The position numbers and the translations under genes were made by a program. The notes beneath the pieces were generated by a model. The model was not told the DNA's origin. It did no database searches and saw only the letters and a list, made by a program, of their open reading frames with translations. Below, piece after piece: positions 1 through 6,196 of a stretch of DNA of 6,995 bases; the first letter of the stretch is position 1; every line of letters begins with the position of its first letter. This DNA comes from Alphaproteobacteria bacterium (GTDB lineage Bacteria; Pseudomonadota; Alphaproteobacteria; RS24): positions 1 to 6,995 of the forward strand of contig JAQWIP010000098.1 of the NCBI GenBank assembly GCA_029248825.1, given 5' to 3'.

Positions 1-684
1 CAGAAAATCGACCTCGCCCGATTGATACATCTCGACTTGGGCGTTTCGGGTGCGCGGGCTCAAGCCGCCCATCACAACGGCCGCGCCGCCGCGTTGCTGG
101 CGAATAGTCTCGGCAATGGCATAAACATTATCGGCTGAAAAAGCCGCCACGGCGCTGCGTCTGGGCAGGCGCGATAGCTTATGGCTGCCGCCCCAGCTGA
201 GGCGCGAGAAACGGCCACGGTTTTCAATCTCTACTTTGCCGAGCAATTGGCGCAAGATGGGCGCCATGGTTTCGGCGCCCAATAAAATTGTCTCGGAGGT
301 GCCGCGTGCGTGCAAAATTCGGTCGGTGAACACATGGCCGCGTTCGGGTTCGGCCGCCAATTGGCATTCATCAATGGCCACGAATTGCACTTCGCGGCTA
401 ATCGGCATGGCTTCTGTGGTGCAAATAAAATAGCGCGCTTTGGGCGGCAGAATTTTCTCTTCGCCCGTAATCAAAGCCAGGTCGGCCTTATGCACATGGC
501 CAAAATCGCCACGCAGGCAGCGGTCGTAGACTTCGCGTGCCAAAAGCCTTAGGGGCAAGCCAATCATGCCGCTGCTATGCGCCAAAAGGCGTTCCATCGC
601 CAGATGGGTTTTGCCCGTGTTGGTGGGGCCTAAAACAATACGCAAATGGGGCTGAAAAGACAGGTTGGACATAAGGTTTACCAT
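1..684 (-). CDS. Suv3-like ATP-dependent RNA helicase, N-terminal part (C-terminus off the left edge)
   Basis: I translated the open reading frame that runs off the left edge; 228 residues are visible. Numbered from the ATG at 684, it shows a Walker A motif GPTNTGKT (19-26), a GLPLRLLAREVYDR block after it, ITGEE (72-76), TTEAMP (89-94), a Walker B/DEAD-box equivalent AIDECQ (D105, E106) and a motif III-like LLGAETM (134-140). The start of the second RecA-like domain follows (AFSADNVYAIAE, then SPRTRNAQVEMYQSGEVDFL), and the window ends just before the expected motif V. These blocks match the Suv3/alphaproteobacterial helicase family, proteins usually of roughly 800-1100 residues that unwind RNA; the mitochondrial member works with the degradosome. 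The role in bacteria is less certain. An in-frame ATG at 672 is an equally good start; neither has a clear Shine-Dalgarno sequence. The gene diverges from the acyl-CoA dehydrogenase gene. The family call is firm, the exact start is not. Confidence 0.9.
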   Translation of the reverse strand, partial: MVNLMSNLSFQPHLRIVLGPTNTGKTHLAMERLLAHSSGMIGLPLRLLAREVYDRCLRGDFGHVHKADLALITGEEKILPPKARYFICTTEAMPISREVQFVAIDECQLAAEPERGHVFTDRILHARGTSETILLGAETMAPILRQLLGKVEIENRGRFSRLSWGGSHKLSRLPRRSAVAAFSADNVYAIAETIRQQRGGAAVVMGGLSPRTRNAQVEMYQSGEVDFL

Positions 685-777
685 GGCCAAGCACGCTTGA
701 TTTGGCAAGTCGCCTGCCCGCAAATGACCCGCTTTGGCGCCACGGCCTGTGGACGAATCGCTTTTGCCCCTTTGCCA

Positions 778-840
778 TGAACAGGGGGAGAACATAGCGT
801 GTCCGAATCACTACCATAGTGGCTTCCCCCTATCTGTTCA
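778..840. repeat. Nested inverted repeat in the divergent intergenic region
   Basis: The outer arms are TGAACAGGGGGA (778-789) and TCCCCCTATCTGTTCA (825-840). They are complementary over 12 bases, with a 4-base insertion in the right arm. Between them lies a perfect inverted repeat CACTA-CCA-TAGTG (809-821). The element sits between the divergent helicase and acyl-CoA dehydrogenase genes, just upstream of a weak -10-like TATATC (845-850) reading toward the dehydrogenase. It could be an operator for one or both genes, or fold in a transcript. The sequence alone cannot separate these. The rest of 685-954 shows no gene that I can support. Confidence 0.45.
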
Positions 841-943
841 CGCCTATATCTAGTGGGTGGGAGGGCAAAAAGCCGCGTGCCTCTCCAACTTGCGATAAGA
901 CGCTTGCCAGATTTGTTCGGCTCCCGCATGATTTCGCCTCAAA

Positions 944-948
944 GGGAG
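944..948 (+). promoter_or_regulatory. Shine-Dalgarno sequence that fixes the acyl-CoA dehydrogenase start
   Basis: GGGAG, within AAAGGGAGAG, ends six bases before the ATG at 955. The reading frame stays open upstream to a GTG at 853 and an ATG at 928, but neither has a comparable ribosome binding site. Homology to the family's N-terminus also begins at 955. Confidence 0.8.
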
Positions 949-954
949 AGTTTT

Positions 955-2241
955 ATGGATTATGAGATTCCAGATGACATCCGCGCTTATTTAGCCGTGT
1001 TGGATAAATTCATCGACGACGAAATTACACCGCTGCAAATGCAGGACGATAACAATCGGTTTTTTGACCACCGCCGCGAACACGCGCGCACCGATTGGGA
1101 CAATAACGGCCTGCCGCGCCCCGAATGGGAAGACTTATTGCGCGAAATGCGCCGCCGTGCCGATAAAGCGGGGCATTTACGCTTTGCTCTGCCCAAAGAA
1201 TATGGCGGCGCCGATGGCTCTAATCTAGCCATGGCCGTAATCCGGGAGCATTTGGCCGCCAAAGGCTTGGGGCTGCATAATGATTTGCAAAACGAAAGCT
1301 CGATTGTTGGCAATATACCCCAAGTTCTGATGTTTCGTGATTTCGGCACGCCCGAACAGGCCGACACATTTATCAACGGCATGTTGGGCGGCACGCATCG
1401 CATTTGCTTTGGCCTTACCGAAGCGGCGCATGGCTCGGATGCCACGTGGATGGAAACGCGCGGCGTGCGCGAAACCCGCGATGGCGTCGATGGCTGGCTT
1501 ATCAATGGCGAGAAAATGTGGACGACGGGCATGCATTTCGCCAGTCATGTGATGGTATTTGCACGCACCTCTGGCGACGATGGCGCGGCGCGCGGCATCA
1601 CCTGCTTTTTGGTGCCTGCCGATGACCCGGGGGTCAAAATCGAAGAATATATGTGGACGTTCAATATGCCGACCGACCATCCGCGCGTATCGTTTACCGA
1701 TATTTGGGTGCCAGAAAGCGCGATGTTTGGCGCCCCCGGGAAGGGGCTCGCTTTGGCGCAGCATTTTGTCCATGAAAACCGCATTCGCCAAGCCGCCAGT
1801 GGCGTGGGCGCGGCGCAATATTGCATCAATGAAAGCGTCGCCTATGCCAAAACCCGCGCGCCTTTCGGCAAACCCTTGGCGAGCAATCAGGCCATTCAGT
1901 TTCCGCTCACCGAGCTGCATACGGAAACCGAAATGATCCGCAATTTGGTTTATAAAACCGCGGCGCAAATGGATACGATGAGCAAACCCGAAGTGGCGAT
2001 TTATTTGTCCGATAAAGTGTCGATGTGCAATTACCGCGCCAATCGTTTGGTTTGCGAGGCGGCCGACCAAGCCATTCAAACCCACGGCGGCATCGGCTAT
2101 TCGCGCCATATGCCGTTTGAGCATATTTATCGCCATCACCGCCGCTATCGCATTACCGAAGGCTCGGAAGAGATACAAATCCGCAAAGTGGCGGCGCATT
2201 TATTTGGCTTTATTCAGCCCGCGAAGGAAGGCAAATCATGA
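955..2241 (+). CDS. Acyl-CoA dehydrogenase (FAD-dependent, subtype unassigned)
   Basis: This is a 428-residue protein, close to the usual acyl-CoA dehydrogenase length. The family oxidises an acyl-CoA to the trans-2-enoyl-CoA with FAD and passes electrons to electron-transfer flavoprotein. The order of domains is normal: an alpha-helical N-terminal domain (about 1-145) with an FALPKEYGG block; a middle beta domain opening with the FAD/substrate motif FGLTEAAHGSD (152-162) and containing GEKMWTTGM (185-193); and a C-terminal helical domain with RIRQAA, FGKPL, a conserved QTHGGIGYSRHMPFEHIYR block and RYRITEGSEEIQ. E402 in ITEGSEE aligns with the catalytic base position of medium-chain acyl-CoA dehydrogenase. 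The protein has no signal peptide and should be cytosolic. The start at 955 was chosen for its Shine-Dalgarno sequence and N-terminal homology. Its TGA overlaps the next gene's ATG by four bases. Substrate chain length and branching cannot be read from the sequence. Confidence 0.93.
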   Translation: MDYEIPDDIRAYLAVLDKFIDDEITPLQMQDDNNRFFDHRREHARTDWDNNGLPRPEWEDLLREMRRRADKAGHLRFALPKEYGGADGSNLAMAVIREHLAAKGLGLHNDLQNESSIVGNIPQVLMFRDFGTPEQADTFINGMLGGTHRICFGLTEAAHGSDATWMETRGVRETRDGVDGWLINGEKMWTTGMHFASHVMVFARTSGDDGAARGITCFLVPADDPGVKIEEYMWTFNMPTDHPRVSFTDIWVPESAMFGAPGKGLALAQHFVHENRIRQAASGVGAAQYCINESVAYAKTRAPFGKPLASNQAIQFPLTELHTETEMIRNLVYKTAAQMDTMSKPEVAIYLSDKVSMCNYRANRLVCEAADQAIQTHGGIGYSRHMPFEHIYRHHRRYRITEGSEEIQIRKVAAHLFGFIQPAKEGKS

Positions 2242-2726
2242 GCGTTCCAGACGGCTGGAAAGAGCTAGACTTTGACGGCATGTTTGACCACCTCGAGGCG
2301 CATTTCACCCAGCACGTGGGGCCGATTTATATTCGCGGCAGCCTCGAGCGCGGCGACCAGCAATTGGGCTTTGAGGTGCAAGAGCATATGTGCAATCCCG
2401 CGGGTATTTGCCATGGCGGCATGTTGATGACCGTGATGGATGTGGGGCTGGCTTTTGTGCTGCACAATCATATGGGGGGTGCGCGGTTTACGCCTTCGGT
2501 CAGCTTTAATTTCGACTTTTTGGCGCCCGGTCAATTGGGTGATTTTTTAATCTGCGAAGGCCAATGCACCCGCGCCACCAAAAGCACGGGCTTTGTGAGC
2601 GGGCAATTGGTTGGCAAAGATGGGCCCGTGATTACCGGCAGTGGGATTTTTAAAATTACCAATATTGTTCTCGATGCCAATCATGGCGCGCAAGCCGGCA
2701 TGGCGAAAAATGCCGGGGAGGGCTAA
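2238..2726 (+). CDS. PaaI-family hotdog-fold acyl-CoA thioesterase
   Basis: This 162-residue protein has the PaaI/4HBT hotdog signature: NPAGICHGGMLMTVMDVGLAF, with H59-G60-G61 followed by D68 on the central helix. In the family these positions form the thioester-binding oxyanion site and supply the catalytic acid. A second conserved stretch is FTPSVSFNFDFLAPGQLGD. Proteins of this family hydrolyse acyl-CoA to free acid and CoA, as homotetramers in the cytosol. The ATG overlaps the acyl-CoA dehydrogenase stop (ATGA, 2238-2241), with a purine-rich GAAGGAAGG (2223-2231) as ribosome binding site inside the upstream gene. The two proteins are therefore probably made together and act on a shared or linked substrate; that is inference. 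The C-terminal 15 or so residues are a low-complexity Ala/Gly-rich tail. The substrate is unknown. Confidence 0.88.
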   Translation: MSVPDGWKELDFDGMFDHLEAHFTQHVGPIYIRGSLERGDQQLGFEVQEHMCNPAGICHGGMLMTVMDVGLAFVLHNHMGGARFTPSVSFNFDFLAPGQLGDFLICEGQCTRATKSTGFVSGQLVGKDGPVITGSGIFKITNIVLDANHGAQAGMAKNAGEG

Positions 2727-2732
2727 AACCGC

Positions 2733-2761
2733 TTGACGCAATGCGGGTGGTTTTCTATATC
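2733..2761 (+). promoter_or_regulatory. Sigma-70 type promoter for rpmB
   Basis: TTGACG (2733-2738) and TATATC (2756-2761) are separated by exactly 17 bases, giving a strong housekeeping promoter pattern. Transcription would start near 2768 and leave a leader of about 70 bases before rpmB. The -35 lies only 6 bases after the thioesterase stop codon, so rpmB has its own promoter rather than depending on the upstream operon. Confidence 0.75.
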
Positions 2762-2838
2762 AGAGGCTTGAAACAGGGCAGGGTCTGCGCAGGTAGGCCA
2801 AAGGCTCTGGTTTTTAACGAAATAAATAGGAGTGACCG

Positions 2839-3120
2839 ATGTCACGTGTATGCGAACTGACTGGCAAATCTGTAATGAGTGGCAACAATGTGAGCCATGC
2901 TATGAACCGTACGCGTCGTCGTTTTCTGCCGAACCTGCAGCAATGCAGCTTGCCGAGCGAAACGCTTGGCCGTGCTTTGAAACTGCGTATCTCGGCCAGC
3001 GCCCTGCGTTCGGTAGAGCATATCGGCGGTATCGACGCCTTCTTGATGAAAGCCAAAGACGCCCAATTGTCGTCGCGCGCTTTGAAGCTGAAAAAGCTGG
3101 TAAACGCTAAATCAGCCTAA
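2839..3120 (+). CDS. rpmB: 50S ribosomal protein L28
   Basis: The 93-residue basic protein starts with the L28 signature (MSRVCELTGK, then SGNNVSHA, then RRRFLPNLQQ). It continues with the family's C-terminal half: LKLRISASALRSVEH, GGIDAFLMKA and a Lys-rich end. L28 is a component of the large ribosomal subunit, and this length is normal for alphaproteobacteria, longer than the roughly 78-residue E. coli form. Only two cysteines are present (C5 and C36), so it is the non-zinc-ribbon variant. The start is set by AGGAG at 2828-2832, six bases before the ATG. It is a single-gene unit with its own promoter upstream and a terminator at its stop codon, and it converges on cobT with a 28-base gap. 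Identification is secure. Confidence 0.97.
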   Translation: MSRVCELTGKSVMSGNNVSHAMNRTRRRFLPNLQQCSLPSETLGRALKLRISASALRSVEHIGGIDAFLMKAKDAQLSSRALKLKKLVNAKSA

Positions 3121-3143
3121 TCCGCTTTCGGATTTTCTACTTT
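3119..3143 (+). terminator. Intrinsic terminator of rpmB, overlapping the stop codon
   Basis: The stem AATCCG (3119-3124) / CGGATT (3129-3134) encloses a CTTT tetraloop, and an interrupted T-rich tail (TTCTACTTT) follows. The first two stem bases are the last two of the rpmB TAA. The stem is short, so termination strength is uncertain. On the minus strand the same hairpin is not followed by a T run and so should not terminate cobT transcripts. Confidence 0.65.
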
Positions 3144-3148
3144 ATGGA

Positions 3149-5113
3149 TTAGCGACTTGCGCCCCGCACGGGAACCGCGCTTGTGCGCACGCCAGCGCGT
3201 CGGCGACTGGCACCCCCGCCCGCACCGCTCGACGGGGTCGGCTTGGAGCCAGCTTTTAAGGCGCCCGTGTTCATACCTTTTTCGAGCTTTTTCTCGCCAT
3301 CATTTTCATCGAATAATTCGGCCAATTTGTAAGTCATGGCGCCGCCCAATTGCTCGGCATCGACAATGGTGACCGCGCGGCGGTAATAGCGCGTCACATC
3401 ATGGCCAATGCCGATGGCGATGAGCTCGACCGGCGATTGGGTCTCAATGTCTTCGATGACATTGCGCAAATGTTTTTCCAGATAATTGCCCGCGTTAACG
3501 CTCAACGTGGAATCATCGACCGGCGCGCCATCCGAGATAACCATTAAAATGCGGCGCTGCTCGGGGCGCGCCAACAGGCGGTTATGCGCCCAGATGAGCG
3601 CCTCGCCATCAATGTTTTCTTTCAACAGGCCTTCGCGCATCATCAGCCCAAGGTTTTTGCGCGCGCGCCGCCACGGCGCATCGGCGCCTTTGTAAATAAT
3701 ATGGCGCAAATCGTTCAAGCGGCCAGGGTGGCTCGGCTTGCCATTGCTCATCCAGACTTCGCGCGACTGGCCGCCTTTCCAGGCGCGGGTGGTAAAGCCC
3801 AAAATCTCGGTCTTCACATTGCACCGCTCTAACGTGCGCGCCAGAATATCGGCGCACATGGCGGCCACGGTGATGGGGCGGCCGCGCATCGAGCCAGAAT
3901 TATCGATGAGCAGGGTCACAACCGTGTCGCGGAACTTCGTATCGCTTTCCATTTTGAAAGATAGCGGCTGCATCGGATCCATAATAATGCGCGAGAGGCG
4001 CGCCGGGTCGAGATAGCCTTCCTCGAGGTCAAACTCCCACGTGCGGTTTTGCTTGGCTTGCAAGCGGCGCTGCAATCGGTTGGCGAGGCGCGCCACAACG
4101 CCCTGCATTTGTTGCAATTGCTGGTCGAGATAGGCGCGCAAACGGTCTAGCTCTTCTTGGTCGCAAAGCTCTTCCGCCTCAATGGTCTCGTCAAACTTCG
4201 AAGTGAAAACACTATAGGCCGACTTCTCAGGGTTCAGCTCGCCATCGGGCGCATAAGGGTCAGCCGCTTCGCCAGCTTCCTCGCCTTCGCCCTCGCCTTC
4301 GATTTCCTCGCCCTCCATTTGGACGGTTTGCTCGTCGCCTTCTTCCATGGCTCTGTCGCCGACTTCCATATCGTCGGCCGACATGCCTTCTTGGCTCTCG
4401 GCTTGGCCGCCTTCGCCATCTTGCTCGCCGTCTTCGCCGTCTTGGCCATCGCCTTCTTCGCCGTCACCTTCTTGGTCTTCGCCAGACGCTTGCATCAGCT
4501 CGAGGTCGACGAGAATATCGCGGGTTAAGTCGCCAAAGGCGCGTTGGTCTTGCATCACGGCCTCGAGCCCGCCGATTTTATCGCCGACGCGCTCGTCCAC
4601 CCAATCGCGCCAAGCCGACACAACGCCCATGGCGGAAGGCGGCGGCGCTAGGCCGGTTAATTGTTCGCGCACCATGAAGCCTAGGGCTTCTTCAAGCGGT
4701 GCGGTTTCGCGCGTATCGGCTTCGGCGAGGCCGAGTTTTTGGCAGCGTTGCTCGTGCATGGCGACGATGTTTTTCCCAACGCCGGCCATGGCGCGCGAGC
4801 CAAGCGACTCGCAGCGCGCGGTTTCCGCCGCTTCAAATACGGCGCGCGCATCGCTTTCGCTGGGCGCCATATCGAGCGATAGGGCGGCATCATTATGCGC
4901 CAAATGCAGCGCGAAACTATCCGATTGGCCGCGCACATTTTGCCTATCGGCTGGGTCGAGATCTCGCGTGGGTTGCGGCAGGCGCGCTTTCAAACCCGCC
5001 AGAACGGGTTTTTCCGAGCCGAAGCTGACCGATAGCTCTGCCTCTTCGGCAATCGAGCGCATGGTCTGCGTCAGGGCGCGTTTAAATTCCTCAACCGGTG
5101 ATTTCTCGCTCAT
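3149..5113 (-). CDS. cobT: Cobaltochelatase subunit CobT (VWA/MIDAS protein)
   Basis: CobT is 654 residues, slightly longer than the roughly 630 usual for the family. With the AAA+ ATPase CobS it forms the complex that drives CobN to insert cobalt into hydrogenobyrinic acid a,c-diamide in aerobic cobalamin synthesis (known from Pseudomonas denitrificans). Residues 1-205 are the conserved N-terminal region. Residues 206-285 are a highly acidic Glu/Asp/Gly linker. Residues 345-395 hold the conserved LQRRLQAKQNRTWEFDLEEG block. A C-terminal von Willebrand A domain (about 396-600) carries the MIDAS motif DNSGSM (D404-M409), FTTRAW (440-445) and ISDGAP with D528, all intact for metal-dependent contact with the ATPase. 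Residues 606-654 are a Gly/Ser/Arg-rich tail. The ATG at 5113 follows the cobS stop by 9 bases; its ribosome binding site AGGA overlaps the cobS stop codon, so translation is probably coupled. CobN is not in the window. Confidence 0.95.
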   Translation of the reverse strand: MSEKSPVEEFKRALTQTMRSIAEEAELSVSFGSEKPVLAGLKARLPQPTRDLDPADRQNVRGQSDSFALHLAHNDAALSLDMAPSESDARAVFEAAETARCESLGSRAMAGVGKNIVAMHEQRCQKLGLAEADTRETAPLEEALGFMVREQLTGLAPPPSAMGVVSAWRDWVDERVGDKIGGLEAVMQDQRAFGDLTRDILVDLELMQASGEDQEGDGEEGDGQDGEDGEQDGEGGQAESQEGMSADDMEVGDRAMEEGDEQTVQMEGEEIEGEGEGEEAGEAADPYAPDGELNPEKSAYSVFTSKFDETIEAEELCDQEELDRLRAYLDQQLQQMQGVVARLANRLQRRLQAKQNRTWEFDLEEGYLDPARLSRIIMDPMQPLSFKMESDTKFRDTVVTLLIDNSGSMRGRPITVAAMCADILARTLERCNVKTEILGFTTRAWKGGQSREVWMSNGKPSHPGRLNDLRHIIYKGADAPWRRARKNLGLMMREGLLKENIDGEALIWAHNRLLARPEQRRILMVISDGAPVDDSTLSVNAGNYLEKHLRNVIEDIETQSPVELIAIGIGHDVTRYYRRAVTIVDAEQLGGAMTYKLAELFDENDGEKKLEKGMNTGALKAGSKPTPSSGAGGGASRRRAGVRTSAVPVRGASR

Positions 5114-5122
5114 CGCGTTTTC

Positions 5123-6136
5123 CTAGTCGCCAGCCAGAACCGAGATGGCGTCTTGGGGCAGGTCATCGCCAAAGCAGCGCTGATAAAATTCAGCCACGGT
5201 CGGGCGTTCCAGCTCATCGCATTTGTTCAAGAAAGTTAGCTGGAAGGCCAGCGCGATATCTTGTCCCAAAATACTGGCGTTCTCGGCCCAGGTCAGCACC
5301 GTGCGCGGGCTCATCAGGGTAGAGATATCGCCGTTCACAAAGGACGCGCGGGTCAAATCAGCGACACGCACCATGGCAGCGATTTTCTCGCGCCCTTGCG
5401 CCCCCTCATAGCCAGGCGCTTTGGCATGGACGATATCGGTTTCGCGCTCATGCGGCAGATAGTTCAAGGTTGTGACAATGTTCCAACGGTCCATTTGGCC
5501 TTGGTTAATTTGCTGCGTGCCGTGATATAGACCCGACGTATCGCCAAGGCCGATGGTATTGGTGGTGGCGAAGAGGCGGAAATTTGGGTTCGGGAGAATG
5601 ACTTTATTTTGGTCGAGCAGGGTCAATTTACCCGCCACTTCCAACACGCGCTGGATAACAAACATGACGTCCGGGCGACCAGCATCATATTCGTCAAAAA
5701 CCAAAGCGACCGGGTTTTGCAGCGCCCAAGGCAGAATGCCTTGTTGGAACTCGGTCACTTGTTTGCCGTCTTTTAAAACAATCGCGTCTTTGCCGACGAG
5801 GTCGATGCGGCTGACGTGGCTGTCTAGGTTGACGCGCACGCATGGCCAATTGAGGCGCGCTGCGACTTGTTCGATATGGGTCGATTTGCCTGTGCCGTGA
5901 TAGCCCTGCACCATGACGCGGCGGTTATGGGTAAAGCCAGCCAGCAGCGCCAAAGTGGTTTGCTTGTCGAATAGATAATTCTCATCGATTTCCGGCACAT
6001 GTTCGCTGCGCTCTTTAAAGGCGGGGACTTGCATGTCCAGATCAATGCCGAATACGTCCCGCGCATTCACGGTTGTGTCTGGCGCGTCAGGCATAGACGC
6101 GTTGGGGGCGATATTATCTTGTGCCGAATTACTCAT
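5123..6136 (-). CDS. cobS: Cobaltochelatase subunit CobS (AAA+ ATPase)
   Basis: CobS is 337 residues, about the usual 330 for the family. It is the MoxR-like AAA+ ATPase whose ring, docked on CobT, powers cobalt insertion by CobN. The sequence shows the typical N-terminal region with DVFGIDLDMQVPAF, Walker A GYHGTGKST (78-86, with K84), Walker B VFDEYD (146-151, D148 and E149), sensor 1 ATTNT (N193) and an arginine-finger candidate in QMDRWN (R217). All catalytic residues are intact. The ATG at 6136 has GGAG at 6143-6146 and matches the family N-terminus. The gene lies 60 bases downstream of the J-domain gene and 9 bases upstream of cobT, all on one strand, so the three form a likely operon. 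No cobalamin riboswitch is recognisable upstream. Related MoxR/VWA pairs exist, but the match to CobS is close throughout. Confidence 0.95.
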   Translation of the reverse strand: MSNSAQDNIAPNASMPDAPDTTVNARDVFGIDLDMQVPAFKERSEHVPEIDENYLFDKQTTLALLAGFTHNRRVMVQGYHGTGKSTHIEQVAARLNWPCVRVNLDSHVSRIDLVGKDAIVLKDGKQVTEFQQGILPWALQNPVALVFDEYDAGRPDVMFVIQRVLEVAGKLTLLDQNKVILPNPNFRLFATTNTIGLGDTSGLYHGTQQINQGQMDRWNIVTTLNYLPHERETDIVHAKAPGYEGAQGREKIAAMVRVADLTRASFVNGDISTLMSPRTVLTWAENASILGQDIALAFQLTFLNKCDELERPTVAEFYQRCFGDDLPQDAISVLAGD

Positions 6137-6147
6137 GGAAATCTCCG

Positions 6148-6162
6148 AAAATTCTTAATTTT
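6148..6162. repeat. AT-only inverted repeat just before the cobS ribosome binding site
   Basis: AAAATT-CTT-AATTTT is a perfect 6-bp inverted repeat, one base upstream of the GGAG of cobS in the gap after the J-domain gene. Six A-T pairs form only a weak hairpin. An AT-rich leader that helps ribosome loading is as likely as a regulatory fold. Confidence 0.35.
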
Positions 6163-6196
6163 AACGATGTTGGATTAGGGGTTCAGATGGCGCCGA

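Noticed and set aside
575..929. Two 80-83 codon minus-strand frames in and beside the divergent intergenic region
   Set aside because: One overlaps the helicase start in the wrong frame, and both lack recognisable motifs and a Shine-Dalgarno sequence. The real coding signal there is the helicase, which runs off the left edge.
1225..2199. A 324-codon open frame on the minus strand inside the acyl-CoA dehydrogenase gene
   Set aside because: The sense frame encodes a clearly conserved enzyme. The antisense translation shows no recognisable family and is a by-product of codon bias; no ribosome binding site or operon context supports it.
2725..2754. Possible terminator after the thioesterase: AAAACCGC pairing with GCGG...TTTT
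   Set aside because: The stem needs a 4-base bulge and a 10-base loop, and the region doubles as the -35 and spacer of the rpmB promoter. It is too weak to call.
2832..3110. A 92-codon plus-strand frame overlapping rpmB
   Set aside because: It is out of frame with the unmistakable L28 protein, starts at a GTG and has no conserved features.
4258..4498. Repetitive TCGCC/CTTC-rich stretch resembling a tandem DNA repeat
   Set aside because: It is fully explained as the Glu/Asp/Gly codons of the CobT acidic linker. The repeat units are irregular and in frame.
4347..5126. A 259-codon open frame on the plus strand opposite cobT
   Set aside because: The translation is a low-complexity Ser/Ala/Pro/Arg sequence that mirrors the acidic linker and N-terminal region of CobT. 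It is an antisense shadow.
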